DNA of 37,954 nucleotides from Hyphomicrobiales bacterium (GCA_027489275.1 JAIYAB010000089.1:1-37954), one strand, 5' to 3'; numbered from the stretch's first letter, positions 15,805-24,016 are shown. Notes: a model not told the origin generated them from the letters alone. Translations and numbers: made by a program.

Positions 15805-16620
15805 CTAGCGAGGTGTGCCGCCGGCATTCAAGCTCAGGTTTCCGCCATCGACCGGCAACATGACGCCGGTAATCATCGACGAGGCGCCCGAAACGAGGAA
15901 GTGAATGGCCGCAGCGATCTCATCGGCTTCGGCAAGTCGTCCGAGGGGAATGCCGCGCAGCATTCGGGCCAGAAGTTCCCGCCCCTCCGGGGTCTCGACC
16001 CAGTCGACGAAGCTGGGCGTCTTGACCTGGCAGGGCTGGACGGCGTTGACGCGGATGCCGGCGCCTGCCCATTCGACCGCAAGTTCGCGGGTCATCTGGT
16101 TCACGCCGGCCTTGGCAACGCTGTAGCACATGTTTCCCCGCCCGAGCGCCGCGCTGGCGGCGATGGAGCTCACATTCACGATGCGCCCACCGCGGCGTGC
16201 CTTCATGAGACGCTGCGCCACGGCGCGCGACATCAGGAAGGTGCTGGTGAGGTTCACGTCGAGCACCCGTCTCCAGTCCGCGATCTCGAGCGTCTCCGGA
16301 AGGATATGGCAACCAACGCCCGCGTTGTTGACCAGGACATCGATCAGGCCGAGTTGCGCGGAGATCTGCTCGACGAGCATTTCGACTGTCGCCTCGTCCG
16401 ACACATCCCCTGCCCAGCCATGAACCGCGAGACCTTCGGCCTGAAGCAAGCCGACAGCCTCACGCATCTCCTTCTCGCGGATGTCGATGACAGCGACCGT
16501 GGCGCCGTGCCGTCCCAGCAGCCGCGCCGTCGCGAAACCGATGCCGGCCGCCGCACCGGTCACGACACAGACAGCTCCTGAGAGATCGTGGAGCATTGCC
16601 GATGATCGAGTATCTGCCAT
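15805..16620 (-). CDS. Short-chain dehydrogenase/reductase (SDR) family oxidoreductase
   Basis: This 271-residue classical SDR has VVTGAAAGIG near residue 20, VIDIRE at the second strand (an NAD-type acid) and DVLVNNAGVG. The catalytic residues are Ser in IVNVSSIAA and Tyr-x3-Lys in CYSVAKAG. The C terminus has the common GVMLPVDGGNLSLNAG ending. ATG 16620 is preceded by GGAG at 6 nt and lies 31 nt after the stop of the ABC ATPase gene. An upstream ATG at 16665 would overlap that gene and has no such signal. It belongs to the ABC transporter operon. It resembles 3-oxoacyl reductase or polyol dehydrogenase types, but the substrate is not deducible. Confidence 0.88.
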   Translation of the reverse strand: MADTRSSAMLHDLSGAVCVVTGAAAGIGFATARLLGRHGATVAVIDIREKEMREAVGLLQAEGLAVHGWAGDVSDEATVEMLVEQISAQLGLIDVLVNNAGVGCHILPETLEIADWRRVLDVNLTSTFLMSRAVAQRLMKARRGGRIVNVSSIAASAALGRGNMCYSVAKAGVNQMTRELAVEWAGAGIRVNAVQPCQVKTPSFVDWVETPEGRELLARMLRGIPLGRLAEADEIAAAIHFLVSGASSMITGVMLPVDGGNLSLNAGGTPR

Positions 16621-16651
16621 GTCGTTCTCCAGTTGAGAGGGATCGTCGGGT

Positions 16652-17443
16652 TCAGCCGGCGCCATGTCTTTTCCGGCCGGGGATCGATGCGATCAGTGCC
16701 CTTGTGTACTCGTGACGCGGATTGGAGAAGACCTGCTCCGTCTCCCCTCCCTCGACGAACTCGCCTTCCCGCATGACGTAGGTTCGGCGCGCGATGTACC
16801 TGATCACGGCGAGGTCGTGGGAGATCAGGATGATCGACAATCCTTCCCCGAGGAGGCGATTGAACAGGTTCAGAAGTTGCGCCTGAGCGCTCTGATCGAT
16901 CGCAGACGTTGGCTCGTCGGCCACGAGGACTGACGGTTCGGCCGATAGCGACCTGGCAACGCTCACACGCTGGCGCTGCCCGCCGGAGAGCTGGCGCGGT
17001 TTCTTGAGCGCGTCGTGTCGCGCAACTCCCATGCTCTCGAGAACGCGGAAGGCTTCTTCCCGCGCATCCGCCATCGAACAGCGATGATGAACACGCCATG
17101 CCTCTGCGACCGTACCCAACGCGCTCAGGCGGGGATTCAAGCTCGTATAGGGATCCTGAAAGACCATTTGCACCTGGCGGCGCAAATCGCCTGGATAAGG
17201 CTGGGAGCCATCGAACACCGACCGCCCCTTGAACGTCACGGAGCCTGTATCGGGCTTCTGCAAACCGACGAGAACGCGGGCCAGCGTGGACTTTCCGCTG
17301 CCGGACTCCCCCACGATGCCGATCGCCTCGCCCTGACCGAGAAACAGCGAGACCCCCTTGACCGCGGCAAACCGGTTCCGGCCCGACCCGAATGAAACTC
17401 CCAGCCCGTCGGCGACCATCAGATGGTCTTCGGCATTGCTCAT
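16652..17443 (-). CDS. ABC transporter ATP-binding protein, OppF/DppF type
   Basis: This 263-residue ATPase belongs to a peptide/nickel/Opp-class importer. Walker A is GESGSGKS, the Q-loop region reads QMVFQDPYTSLNP, the signature is QLSGGQRQRV, Walker B is VLVADEPTSAID and the switch is ISHD. The C-terminal HEYTRALIASIPG matches the oligopeptide-transporter C-terminal domain, here short compared with full-length OppF (about 330), so the cysteine-containing tail is missing. The ATG at 17443 overlaps the preceding ATPase stop by 4 nt (ATGA), which fixes the start. It acts at the inner face of the membrane with its partner ATPase to drive uptake. Confidence 0.92.
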   Translation of the reverse strand: MSNAEDHLMVADGLGVSFGSGRNRFAAVKGVSLFLGQGEAIGIVGESGSGKSTLARVLVGLQKPDTGSVTFKGRSVFDGSQPYPGDLRRQVQMVFQDPYTSLNPRLSALGTVAEAWRVHHRCSMADAREEAFRVLESMGVARHDALKKPRQLSGGQRQRVSVARSLSAEPSVLVADEPTSAIDQSAQAQLLNLFNRLLGEGLSIILISHDLAVIRYIARRTYVMREGEFVEGGETEQVFSNPRHEYTRALIASIPGRKRHGAG

Positions 17444-18444
17444 GGAAGTCGGTCCCAGTGCAGGCAGGCTGACGAGCGGCCCTGGCCGATGGGCCGGAGC
17501 GGAGGATGATCTCCTTGTCGACAGTCGCTGCGGGCCATGTCGCATCGGTCCGCAAACCGGCAGCCCGCCTGCCAGGATCCGACGGCGGGCGGTCGACCGA
17601 CAATCGTGACGAGTTCCTGGCCCGGTGCAGCCAGTTCGATCCGGGAGCGCTGGAGGGCTGCCGTATAGGGGTGCTTCGGCTTCGCGAGCTGCTCCACACC
17701 GGCCGTTTCGATGCATGCGCCCGCGTGCATGACAACGACCTTCTCGCAAACATCGTCGATCAACGCCAGATCGTGAGAAACGAGAAGAATGGACAATCCC
17801 ATGTCCGCCTGGATCGTCCTCAGGAGCTTCATGATCTCGGCCTGCACGGTCACGTCGAGGCCAGTCGTCGGCTCGTCGGCGACGAGCAATTGCGGTCGTG
17901 GTGCGATTGCGGAGGCAATGATGACTCGCTGACGCATTCCGCCCGACAGCTGGTGGGGAAACTGCCTGAGCACGACTTCCGGCCGCCGAATACGGACGAC
18001 GTCCAGCAGGCCCTTCGCCCTTGCGGCGCTCGATTCGGCATTCGCCGAAAGATCCTGGTCGATCGCCTCGCGCAATTGCGCTTCGATCGTCATGACCGGA
18101 TTCAATCCGGCCAGGGCGCTCTGGGTGATGTAACCTATTTTCTTTCCGCGGATATCGCGCCAGGCTCTCTCGTCGATCGACGCCAGATCGTGGCCGGCAA
18201 ACTCGATCCTGCCCGACATGATGAAGGCGCCGCGACGAGGAAGAGTGCCGATCAGGCTGCGGCAGACCATCGACTTTCCGGATCCCGATTCGCCGACCAG
18301 TCCCACGATTTCGCCGCGACCGATCTGGAAGTCGGCCCTGTCGACGACACGCAACGGCTCGCGGCTTCCCTGCCGGATACCGATCCGCAGGCCGCTGACA
18401 TCGACGAGCGCGGGCGCCGGAACTGGTAGAGGAGCGCCGGACAT
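17440..18444 (-). CDS. ABC transporter ATP-binding protein, OppD/DppD type
   Basis: This 334-residue ATPase, the partner of the OppF-type protein, has Walker A GESGSGKS at 51-58. GYITQSALAGLNPVMTI follows in the Q-loop, then the signature QLSGGMRQRV, Walker B LLVADEPTTGLD and VSHD. The C-terminal extension includes KHPYTAALQRS and the cysteine-rich CRFADRCDMARSDC typical of OppD-class proteins. The start ATG at 18444 overlaps the permease stop by one base (TGATG), and the stop overlaps the next ATPase start. This tight packing shows a single coupled operon. Confidence 0.93.
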   Translation of the reverse strand: MSGAPLPVPAPALVDVSGLRIGIRQGSREPLRVVDRADFQIGRGEIVGLVGESGSGKSMVCRSLIGTLPRRGAFIMSGRIEFAGHDLASIDERAWRDIRGKKIGYITQSALAGLNPVMTIEAQLREAIDQDLSANAESSAARAKGLLDVVRIRRPEVVLRQFPHQLSGGMRQRVIIASAIAPRPQLLVADEPTTGLDVTVQAEIMKLLRTIQADMGLSILLVSHDLALIDDVCEKVVVMHAGACIETAGVEQLAKPKHPYTAALQRSRIELAAPGQELVTIVGRPPAVGSWQAGCRFADRCDMARSDCRQGDHPPLRPIGQGRSSACLHWDRLP

Positions 18445-19307
18445 CAGGAGATTCCTTGCTCGCGACGATGCAGGCCCTCGGCAAGAAACGACAGGGCGAC
18501 CCCTGCCCAGCACAAGGCGAGACCCGGGAAGATCGTCATCCACCAGGCGTCGCGAACGAAGGGGCGCCCTTCGCTCATCATGACGCCCCACTCGGCTGTC
18601 GGAGGAGCGGCCCCCAGCGACAGGAATGACAGTCCCGACACGAGCATGATCACGAGGATGAAGTCGCTCAGCCCGTAGGCGATCGTCTCCGAGGAGACGT
18701 TCGGCAGGAAGTGACGGAGGTAGATCCGGGTGCGCGAATAGCCGAGCAACCGAACGGCCTCCATGAAGCCCTGCTGCTTCACCACGGCGGCGCGCGTTTG
18801 GGCAATCCGGGCATAGCGGGCCCAGTTTGTCAGGGCCAGGATGATGACGATGCTCGTCAATCCGGGTCCCAGGATCGCAATCAGGGCGATGGCGAGGACC
18901 AGAAGCGGCAGCGCATTGATCGCCTCGATCAAGGTATTGATGGCGTTGACGACGAACCCGTTCCGCAAAGTACTCAGCACGATCCCCACCAGCGTGCCGA
19001 CCACGAGAGGGATCACGACGCCGAGGAAGGCGACGCCGAGATCCCTGTAGACGGCCGCGAAGACCCTTACGAAGACGTCGCGACCGAGTTGATCCGTTCC
19101 GAAATAGTGAGTTGCGGACGGAGGCAGGAGAGGCCGCGCGACGAGTTCGTTGGGGTGGAACTCGCTCAATGCAGGAACCAGCGCGCCCGCGACAAGCATC
19201 GCCAGCAGCATAAGGGAGCCGACCCATATGCCGATGCGCCCCTCGCGGTAAAGTCCGGGCCCGTCGCTGTCCGGGTCGGCAGCCGTCTCGCTCGCCACGG
19301 CCGTCAT
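18444..19307 (-). CDS. ABC transporter permease, OppC/DppC type
   Basis: This 287-residue inner-membrane permease has an N-terminal cytoplasmic stretch and a first helix (WVGSLMLLAMLVAGALV), followed by the family motif HYFGTDQLGRDVFVRV. The helical core contains the EAA loop EAVRLLGYSRTRIYLRHFLPN, which docks onto the ATPases. Length and layout match DppC-like subunits. Its ATG overlaps the stop of the preceding permease by 4 nt. Together with the OppB-like subunit it forms the channel of the importer; the ligand is unknown because Opp-class systems carry peptides, sugars, metals, opines or aromatic derivatives. Confidence 0.93.
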   Translation of the reverse strand: MTAVASETAADPDSDGPGLYREGRIGIWVGSLMLLAMLVAGALVPALSEFHPNELVARPLLPPSATHYFGTDQLGRDVFVRVFAAVYRDLGVAFLGVVIPLVVGTLVGIVLSTLRNGFVVNAINTLIEAINALPLLVLAIALIAILGPGLTSIVIILALTNWARYARIAQTRAAVVKQQGFMEAVRLLGYSRTRIYLRHFLPNVSSETIAYGLSDFILVIMLVSGLSFLSLGAAPPTAEWGVMMSEGRPFVRDAWWMTIFPGLALCWAGVALSFLAEGLHRREQGIS

Positions 19308-20278
19308 CTCAGTTCCAGCCTCGGATCGAGCCAGCTCGCGAGCACGTCACCCACGAGGTTGATGGCGACGACCGCGAGTCCGAAGAGCAAGACGCAGCCC
19401 TGGACCACCGGATAGTCGCGACCGATGACGGCCCCGACAAGCGCTCGGCCAATTCCGGGAAGCGAGAAGATGGTCTCGATGATGACCGTGGCGCCGACCA
19501 TCACACCGACCATGTAGCTCAGCAGCACGATGGAAGGCGCCAGGGACGGGCGTAACAGATAGTACCAGTAGAACCTCAGCCTGCCGACGCCTCGGACCAC
19601 GCCCGTCTCGACGAACTCCTCCGCCATGGTCTCCTTGATGGAGCTGTAGAGAACCCGCGACAGCACGGGAACGAGATGCGTGCAGATGACCAGGGCGGGC
19701 AGCCAGACGTAATAGAGGTTCTCAGGAAAGTCGGGCTTGTAGCCGATGATCGGCGCGACGCCGTAGTGGACGCCAAGAACGATCAGGGCGATGAGAGCGG
19801 TGAAGAAGGCGGGGATCGCCAGGAAGACGGATGTCACTGCGCGAAAGATGTACGGCACCGACGAATGCCGGGCCGTTGCGACCCAGGCAGCCAGAGGGAC
19901 CGCCATGCAGAGGCCGAGGACGACCGTGACGGCGATGACCCAGAGTGTCACGGGTAGCGAGGTTGCGATGATGTCGCTGACGCGCCTTCCATTCTCGATC
20001 GAAACTCCCAGGTCGCCTTTCAAAAGAGCGAGGAAGTACTCGACGAACTGCGTGACAGGATCGACATCCAGTCTCAGCTGGCGTCGAAGCCGCTCGATTG
20101 CGGCCGGCTCCGCCTCGGCGCCGAGCCGCGCGAGCACGGGGTCTCCCGGCGCGAGCCTGATCAGGCCGAATGCGATCACCATCACCCAGAAGGAGACGGC
20201 GGCGGCGCGCAGCGTGCGGTAGCCGAGACTGCCCAGAACGCGACGTCCTGCGGAACGAGAGTGGTCGGTCGCGTCCAT
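19304..20278 (-). CDS. ABC transporter permease, OppB/DppB type
   Basis: This permease of about 324 residues has the N-terminal helix AAAVSFWVMVIAFGLIRLAPGDPV, where FxLxRLxPGDP is the OppB signature. A periplasmic loop (RLRRQLRLDVDPVTQFVEYF) follows and then five helices. The EAA-type loop is visible as EFVETGVVRGVGRLRFYWYYLLRPSLAP. ATG 20278 is taken as start, but an in-frame TTG at 20284 is better spaced from an AGGTGA sequence and would add two residues. It is separated from the binding-protein gene by 107 bp that contain a strong hairpin. Confidence 0.92.
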   Translation of the reverse strand: MDATDHSRSAGRRVLGSLGYRTLRAAAVSFWVMVIAFGLIRLAPGDPVLARLGAEAEPAAIERLRRQLRLDVDPVTQFVEYFLALLKGDLGVSIENGRRVSDIIATSLPVTLWVIAVTVVLGLCMAVPLAAWVATARHSSVPYIFRAVTSVFLAIPAFFTALIALIVLGVHYGVAPIIGYKPDFPENLYYVWLPALVICTHLVPVLSRVLYSSIKETMAEEFVETGVVRGVGRLRFYWYYLLRPSLAPSIVLLSYMVGVMVGATVIIETIFSLPGIGRALVGAVIGRDYPVVQGCVLLFGLAVVAINLVGDVLASWLDPRLELR

Positions 20279-20336
20279 ATGCAACGTCGATCACCTGCGC
20301 CGATACACGCCAGACTGATGGATACCCCGGCAAGCG

Positions 20337-20358
20337 CCCGGCGCGTCACCGCGCCGGG
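20337..20358 (-). promoter_or_regulatory. Stem-loop between ABC binding-protein gene and permease genes
   Basis: CCCGGCGCG (20337-20345) and CGCGCCGGG (20350-20358) form a perfect 9-bp stem closed by a TCAC tetraloop. It lies 27 nt after the stop of the binding-protein gene and 58 nt before the first permease. As between tctC and tctA, it could cap the 3' end of an abundant binding-protein transcript while letting some polymerases through. There is no T-run. Confidence 0.5.
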
Positions 20359-20385
20359 TACCAGGGGAAGCGGCTGCCCGCCGGA

Positions 20386-21966
20386 TCAATTGGCCGGCAA
20401 TGCAGGTGTCGTCTTGACGAACAGATACTCGCCCGGCCTGACCGCCTCCACGACGCCGCGCGCATGGCGAATGCCGCTCAGGGAGAACTGCGACGTCAGC
20501 GGGATGTAGGAGGAGTCGTCCACCGCCAGTAGCTCCAGCTTGCGCAGCAAGTCCTTGATTTTCGCCGGATCGCTCGAGGATCCGGCCTCGGTCAGGAGCG
20601 CGGCAGCCGTCGGGTTCTCGAAGCCGGAATTCACGACCCAGGCTCCCCCGGGGAAGAACCAGTTGCGCAACTGCAGGATCGGAGTCTGGACTGCATTGCG
20701 GAAGAAGACCAGTTCGTAGTTACGGGCGCGTATCCGCGTGGTGATATCTGCGTCCGGCAAAGGCTTCACGTTCGCGGTGATGCCGATCTTCGCGAGATCC
20801 GCCGCGACGACCTGTGCGGCTTCCGCCCATTGCGGCCGTGCCGGGACGATCATCTCGAAGGAGAAGCCGGTGGGCCATGCCGTCTCCGCCAGCCGTGCCT
20901 TGGCTGCGGCGACGTCCGGGCGCCCGTCATTGGGAAGCGAGCACTGGAAGTATGGGTTGCCGGGCTTGAACGCATAGGCACAGGCCGGCTCGGGAATCCC
21001 GAAAAAGCCGATGTCCGCCACCCGCTTTCGATCGATGACCAGCGACATGGCCTGTCGGACCTTCTTGTCCTTCAGCGCGGCGTTCGGCTGTCCCTGGTAA
21101 TTGTTGACGGCCAGCATGAAGGTGCCGGGTTCGGCATGATTGATGATCGTGACCTTGGAATCGTCATTTCGCGACGCTGCATTCAGCGGAAGCGTATAGA
21201 CGTAGTCGACTGAACCCTGCTGCAGCGCAAGAAGGCGCGAGGTAGGATCCGGAATGACGACGATGCGCAGTTCCTGCACATGGGGCTTCGCCCAGTAGTG
21301 CGGGTTGGCCTTCAGAACCATCTGATCGGTCCCGGGGGTCCACTCCGAAAGCATGAGCGGGCCGGCGCTCACGGGCTTCTTGAAATACTCCGCAGGCGTC
21401 TTCTCCTGGATCTGCTTCTTCGGATGGATGCCGAGGAAGTGCGACGCGATGGCATGCTTGAAGTCGGGATACGGGGAAGACAGGCTCCACACGATGGTTC
21501 CATCGCCCTGCGCCGTCACGGACTTGATCGGAGCGATGAAGGCGCTGGAGATTCCCGCGGCTCTCCACCGCTCGAAGGCGAAAACGACGTCTTCCGCGAG
21601 AACGGGAGTTCCATCGGAATACTTGGCGCCCTTCCTGATCGTCTGGGTGATGGTGAGGCCGTCGGGCGACACGCTCTCAGCCTCGATCAGATCCATGCGA
21701 GGCACGAGATTGATGTCGTACCGGTAGAGCAAACCCTGTTGCGGATACATCGGCTGGTAGTCGGTGCTCGGACCACCCGCGGATGGATCGAGGCTTGTCG
21801 TACGCGCGCCGATTGCCATCGTCACTGTCGCGCATTCAGCCTTGTCCGTCGGCGTGGCCAATGTGCAGTTCGGACCCGGATTGGCCAACGCCGGCACTGA
21901 CGCGGCCAGCGCAAGGCCGAGCACTGCTGCCGGCCGCAGGACCAGTCGAAGGGACATCGTCGTCAT
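20386..21966 (-). CDS. ABC transporter substrate-binding protein, family 5 (peptide/Opp class)
   Basis: This 526-residue periplasmic receptor starts at ATG 21966, preceded by GGGAGGA, with a Sec leader (LRLVLRPAAVLGLALAASVPALA). The mature part shows the family-5 order: TSLDPSAGGPSTDY, the LLYRYDINLVPRMD stretch, TIRKGAKYSDGTPVLAEDVVFAFERW (the signature segment), the substrate-contact region GPLMLSEWTPGTDQMVLKANPHYW, and VRQAMSLVIDRKRV. Length is normal. Cys59-type pairs in the mature protein (NCTLATPTDKAEC) could form a disulphide. It is the first gene of the leftward operon, with a near-perfect TGTGATCAC operator 70 bp upstream. The family-5 fold accepts many ligands, so the substrate remains open. 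Confidence 0.93.
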   Translation of the reverse strand: MTTMSLRLVLRPAAVLGLALAASVPALANPGPNCTLATPTDKAECATVTMAIGARTTSLDPSAGGPSTDYQPMYPQQGLLYRYDINLVPRMDLIEAESVSPDGLTITQTIRKGAKYSDGTPVLAEDVVFAFERWRAAGISSAFIAPIKSVTAQGDGTIVWSLSSPYPDFKHAIASHFLGIHPKKQIQEKTPAEYFKKPVSAGPLMLSEWTPGTDQMVLKANPHYWAKPHVQELRIVVIPDPTSRLLALQQGSVDYVYTLPLNAASRNDDSKVTIINHAEPGTFMLAVNNYQGQPNAALKDKKVRQAMSLVIDRKRVADIGFFGIPEPACAYAFKPGNPYFQCSLPNDGRPDVAAAKARLAETAWPTGFSFEMIVPARPQWAEAAQVVAADLAKIGITANVKPLPDADITTRIRARNYELVFFRNAVQTPILQLRNWFFPGGAWVVNSGFENPTAAALLTEAGSSSDPAKIKDLLRKLELLAVDDSSYIPLTSQFSLSGIRHARGVVEAVRPGEYLFVKTTPALPAN

Positions 21967-22355
21967 GAATTCCTCCCGTGGAGCAGCCGCGGTTTCGCTG
22001 CTGATTGTTTGTTTGGAGTTCGATACGCGATAATCTGTGATCACGGTTATGATGCGATGCAGCCGCGGCCGTGTCCAGTGCCTTGTGCCGGGTATTCCGT
22101 TCAGAGACGCCGCGTGGTGCCTACGGGGAGCAGAGCTCGGAGCGGCTCGCGCGAGTCCTGCGCGCGCCCGAAGTCAGGCCCCCGCCCCTCCTTGCGCATG
22201 CTGAACACCCGGGCTAACGTCCAGAAAACTTACAAGCGTTAGAAAATTCGGAAACGTATCCCGAGGACCGTTCGCCTGGAGGCCGGCCCGGCCGCTTCTC
22301 TGGAAGCCGCGCCCGCTGCCGTGGCAGCGCTCCGTACCCGCAGGAGCACATAGGC
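21967..22355. promoter_or_regulatory. Divergent promoter region, ABC importer operon / Rieske oxygenase
   Basis: This 389-bp gap contains no gene I can support. It carries the TGTGATCACG operator-like palindrome at 22036-22045 close to the importer side. On the oxygenase side is an A+T-rich island around 22220-22260 that includes a 6-bp inverted repeat CTAACG (22214-22219)/CGTTAG (22237-22242), a plausible promoter or second operator. AGGAG at 22342-22346 is the likely ribosome-binding site for the oxygenase gene. Confidence 0.5.
22036..22045. promoter_or_regulatory. TGTGATCACG palindrome upstream of ABC importer operon
   Basis: This copy matches TGTGATCACA at nine of ten positions and lies 70 bp before the binding-protein start codon and 310 bp before the Rieske gene. 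It is the third member of the set at 11116, 13962 and 22036. It probably serves the GntR regulator made at the far end of the same operon. Confidence 0.55.
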
Positions 22356-23453
22356 ATGTTCATCAAGGATACGTGGTACGTGGCGGCCTGGCACCACGAG
22401 GTGACCCGCACGATCTTGGCCCGCACCATCCTGAACGTTCCGCTGGTTTTCTTTCGCCGGCAGGACGGATCCGTCGCAGCGCTCGAGGACTCCTGCCCGC
22501 ACAAGTTCATGCCTCTGTCGGGCGGCTATGTTCAGGGCGATACGGTGGTATGCGGCTACCACGGCATGACGTTCGACGGCTCGGGTCGTTGCGTGCGCAT
22601 CCCCGGGCAGGAGACCATTCCGCGCAACGCCCGCACGCGCAGTTTCCCCGTGGTCGAGCGGTACGGCTGGATTTGGATCTGGATGGGCGATGCCGAACAG
22701 GCCGACCCCGCCCTCATCATCGACATTCCCCAGATGAGCGACGGCCAGTGGGCTCCCTCCCGCGGCGAGCGGATGCATTACAAGGGCGGGTACCAGCTGA
22801 TGACGGACAACCTCATCGATCCGTCCCACGTGACCTACGTCCATGCCAAGACCCTCAGCAACTCGACCGAGGCGGAGCTTCCTATCGAGACCTCCGTTCA
22901 TGAGGATCATGTCGCCGTGACCCGCATCGTGCGTGACAGTCCGCCCGCTCCGTTCTTCCAAAGCCTTGGCAACTACAAGGGCAATGTCCACCGCTGGCAG
23001 GTCTATCGCGTCGCCCCGCCATCACTGTGCATCATCGACACAGGCACCGCGCCGGCCGACAGCATCTCGCCAGAAGATCTCGATCTGGCAGCCGACTCGC
23101 TCACCCGTTCGGTCAGCCTCCGCGGCGGCGATAGCAGCCGACTCCTTTGTATTCGCGGCATCGACTTCCTGACGCCCGAGACCGACAAGACCACGCACTA
23201 TTTCTGGTTCCTGCTGAGAAACTTCGCCCTCGACGACCGTACCTGCGAGCGCAACGTCACCGAGCAGGCGACAAAGGCGTTCAACGAAGATCTCGTCGTC
23301 GTGGAGGCGGTGCAGCGCCGTATCGACCTCGGTCAATTGCCGCCGCAGGTTATCCTCAAGGCCGATGCCGGATCGGTCCAGGTGCAACGCCTCTTTGCCC
23401 GCAAGCTGGCCGCGGAACAGAAGCGTTACGCCGATCGGGCGGCGACCGCATAG
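22356..23453 (+). CDS. Rieske non-heme iron oxygenase, alpha subunit, VanA-like
   Basis: This 365-residue oxygenase component resembles vanillate O-demethylase VanA and other single-subunit Rieske oxygenases. The Rieske 2Fe-2S ligands are Cys47 and His49 (SCPHKFMPLS) and Cys66 and His69 (VVCGYHGMTF). The mononuclear iron site is seen in DNLIDPSHVTYVHAKTL, with His158 and His163 as iron ligands and Asp155 as the bridging residue to the neighbouring Rieske domain. No small beta subunit is present. It should use O2 and electrons to demethylate or hydroxylate a ring or amine substrate. The ferredoxin gene follows 11 nt downstream, clearly in the same operon. No N-terminal signal is seen, so it is cytoplasmic. 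Confidence 0.92.
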   Translation: MFIKDTWYVAAWHHEVTRTILARTILNVPLVFFRRQDGSVAALEDSCPHKFMPLSGGYVQGDTVVCGYHGMTFDGSGRCVRIPGQETIPRNARTRSFPVVERYGWIWIWMGDAEQADPALIIDIPQMSDGQWAPSRGERMHYKGGYQLMTDNLIDPSHVTYVHAKTLSNSTEAELPIETSVHEDHVAVTRIVRDSPPAPFFQSLGNYKGNVHRWQVYRVAPPSLCIIDTGTAPADSISPEDLDLAADSLTRSVSLRGGDSSRLLCIRGIDFLTPETDKTTHYFWFLLRNFALDDRTCERNVTEQATKAFNEDLVVVEAVQRRIDLGQLPPQVILKADAGSVQVQRLFARKLAAEQKRYADRAATA

Positions 23454-23464
23454 CTGGGGCCTCC

Positions 23465-23782
23465 ATGTCGTCGTCCGATGACGAGGCGCCTGGCGAGGCC
23501 GGGGCGCTCGCGGAAGGGGAATTCGAAGTCGTGCTCGCGCGAGCGGGCCGACGCTTTGTCATCCGACCTCACGAGGGGATCCTCGAGACGCTGCTGGACG
23601 CCGGCCTGGACGTGCCGTTCTCCTGCCAGGAGGGCGTGTGCGGACAGTGCCTGACCCGTGTAATCACGGGCACTCCCGATCATCGCGACAGTTTTCTGTC
23701 GCCAGCTGAACAAGCCTCGAACACCGTGATGACGATCTGTGTGTCCCGCTGCCGCGGGACACGTCTGCTGCTGGACGTGTGA
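23465..23782 (+). CDS. Stand-alone plant-type 2Fe-2S ferredoxin, like the C-terminal domain of VanB
   Basis: This 105-residue protein carries the plant-type cluster ligands Cys54, Cys59 and Cys62 in FSCQEGVCGQCLTRV and Cys92 in MTICVSRC. The stretch LTRVITGTPDHRDSFLSPAEQ closely resembles the C-terminal ferredoxin domain of VanB-type oxygenase reductases. Here the N-terminal FMN and NAD domains of VanB are absent: the gene begins at ATG 23465, just after the Rieske stop, with a 20-residue acidic lead-in. It should carry electrons from an unlinked NAD(P)H reductase to the Rieske oxygenase, making a three-component system instead of the usual two. No reductase gene is visible in the window. Confidence 0.85.
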   Translation: MSSSDDEAPGEAGALAEGEFEVVLARAGRRFVIRPHEGILETLLDAGLDVPFSCQEGVCGQCLTRVITGTPDHRDSFLSPAEQASNTVMTICVSRCRGTRLLLDV

Positions 23783-23975
23783 TGAACTGGGGGGGGCACT
23801 GTCAACTCAACCAGCCCGCGCGCATGGTTCGAGTTGTCGATCCTCGCCGTCACGCCGCGACGGTCGGATTCGGCCAATCTCGTCGAGATGCCAACGGTCG
23901 TTTGGCCGCTGTCGCCCGGCACGCAGGTTTCGAGCGAGTCTTCCACATCGGAGCGATCGCCTTCGGCGGGAATTC

Positions 23976-23995
23976 CATGCCGATCTCTCGGCATG
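23976..23995 (-). terminator. Hairpin between convergent ferredoxin and amidase genes
   Basis: CATGCCGA (23976-23983) and TCGGCATG (23988-23995) make a perfect 8-bp stem with a TCTC loop, 21 nt past the amidase stop on the minus strand. No T-run follows in either direction, so it may be a processing or Rho-assisted end point. The rest of 23783-24016 shows nothing else I can support. Confidence 0.4.
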
Positions 23996-24016
23996 AGCGT
24001 GGGACACGTGATGCTC

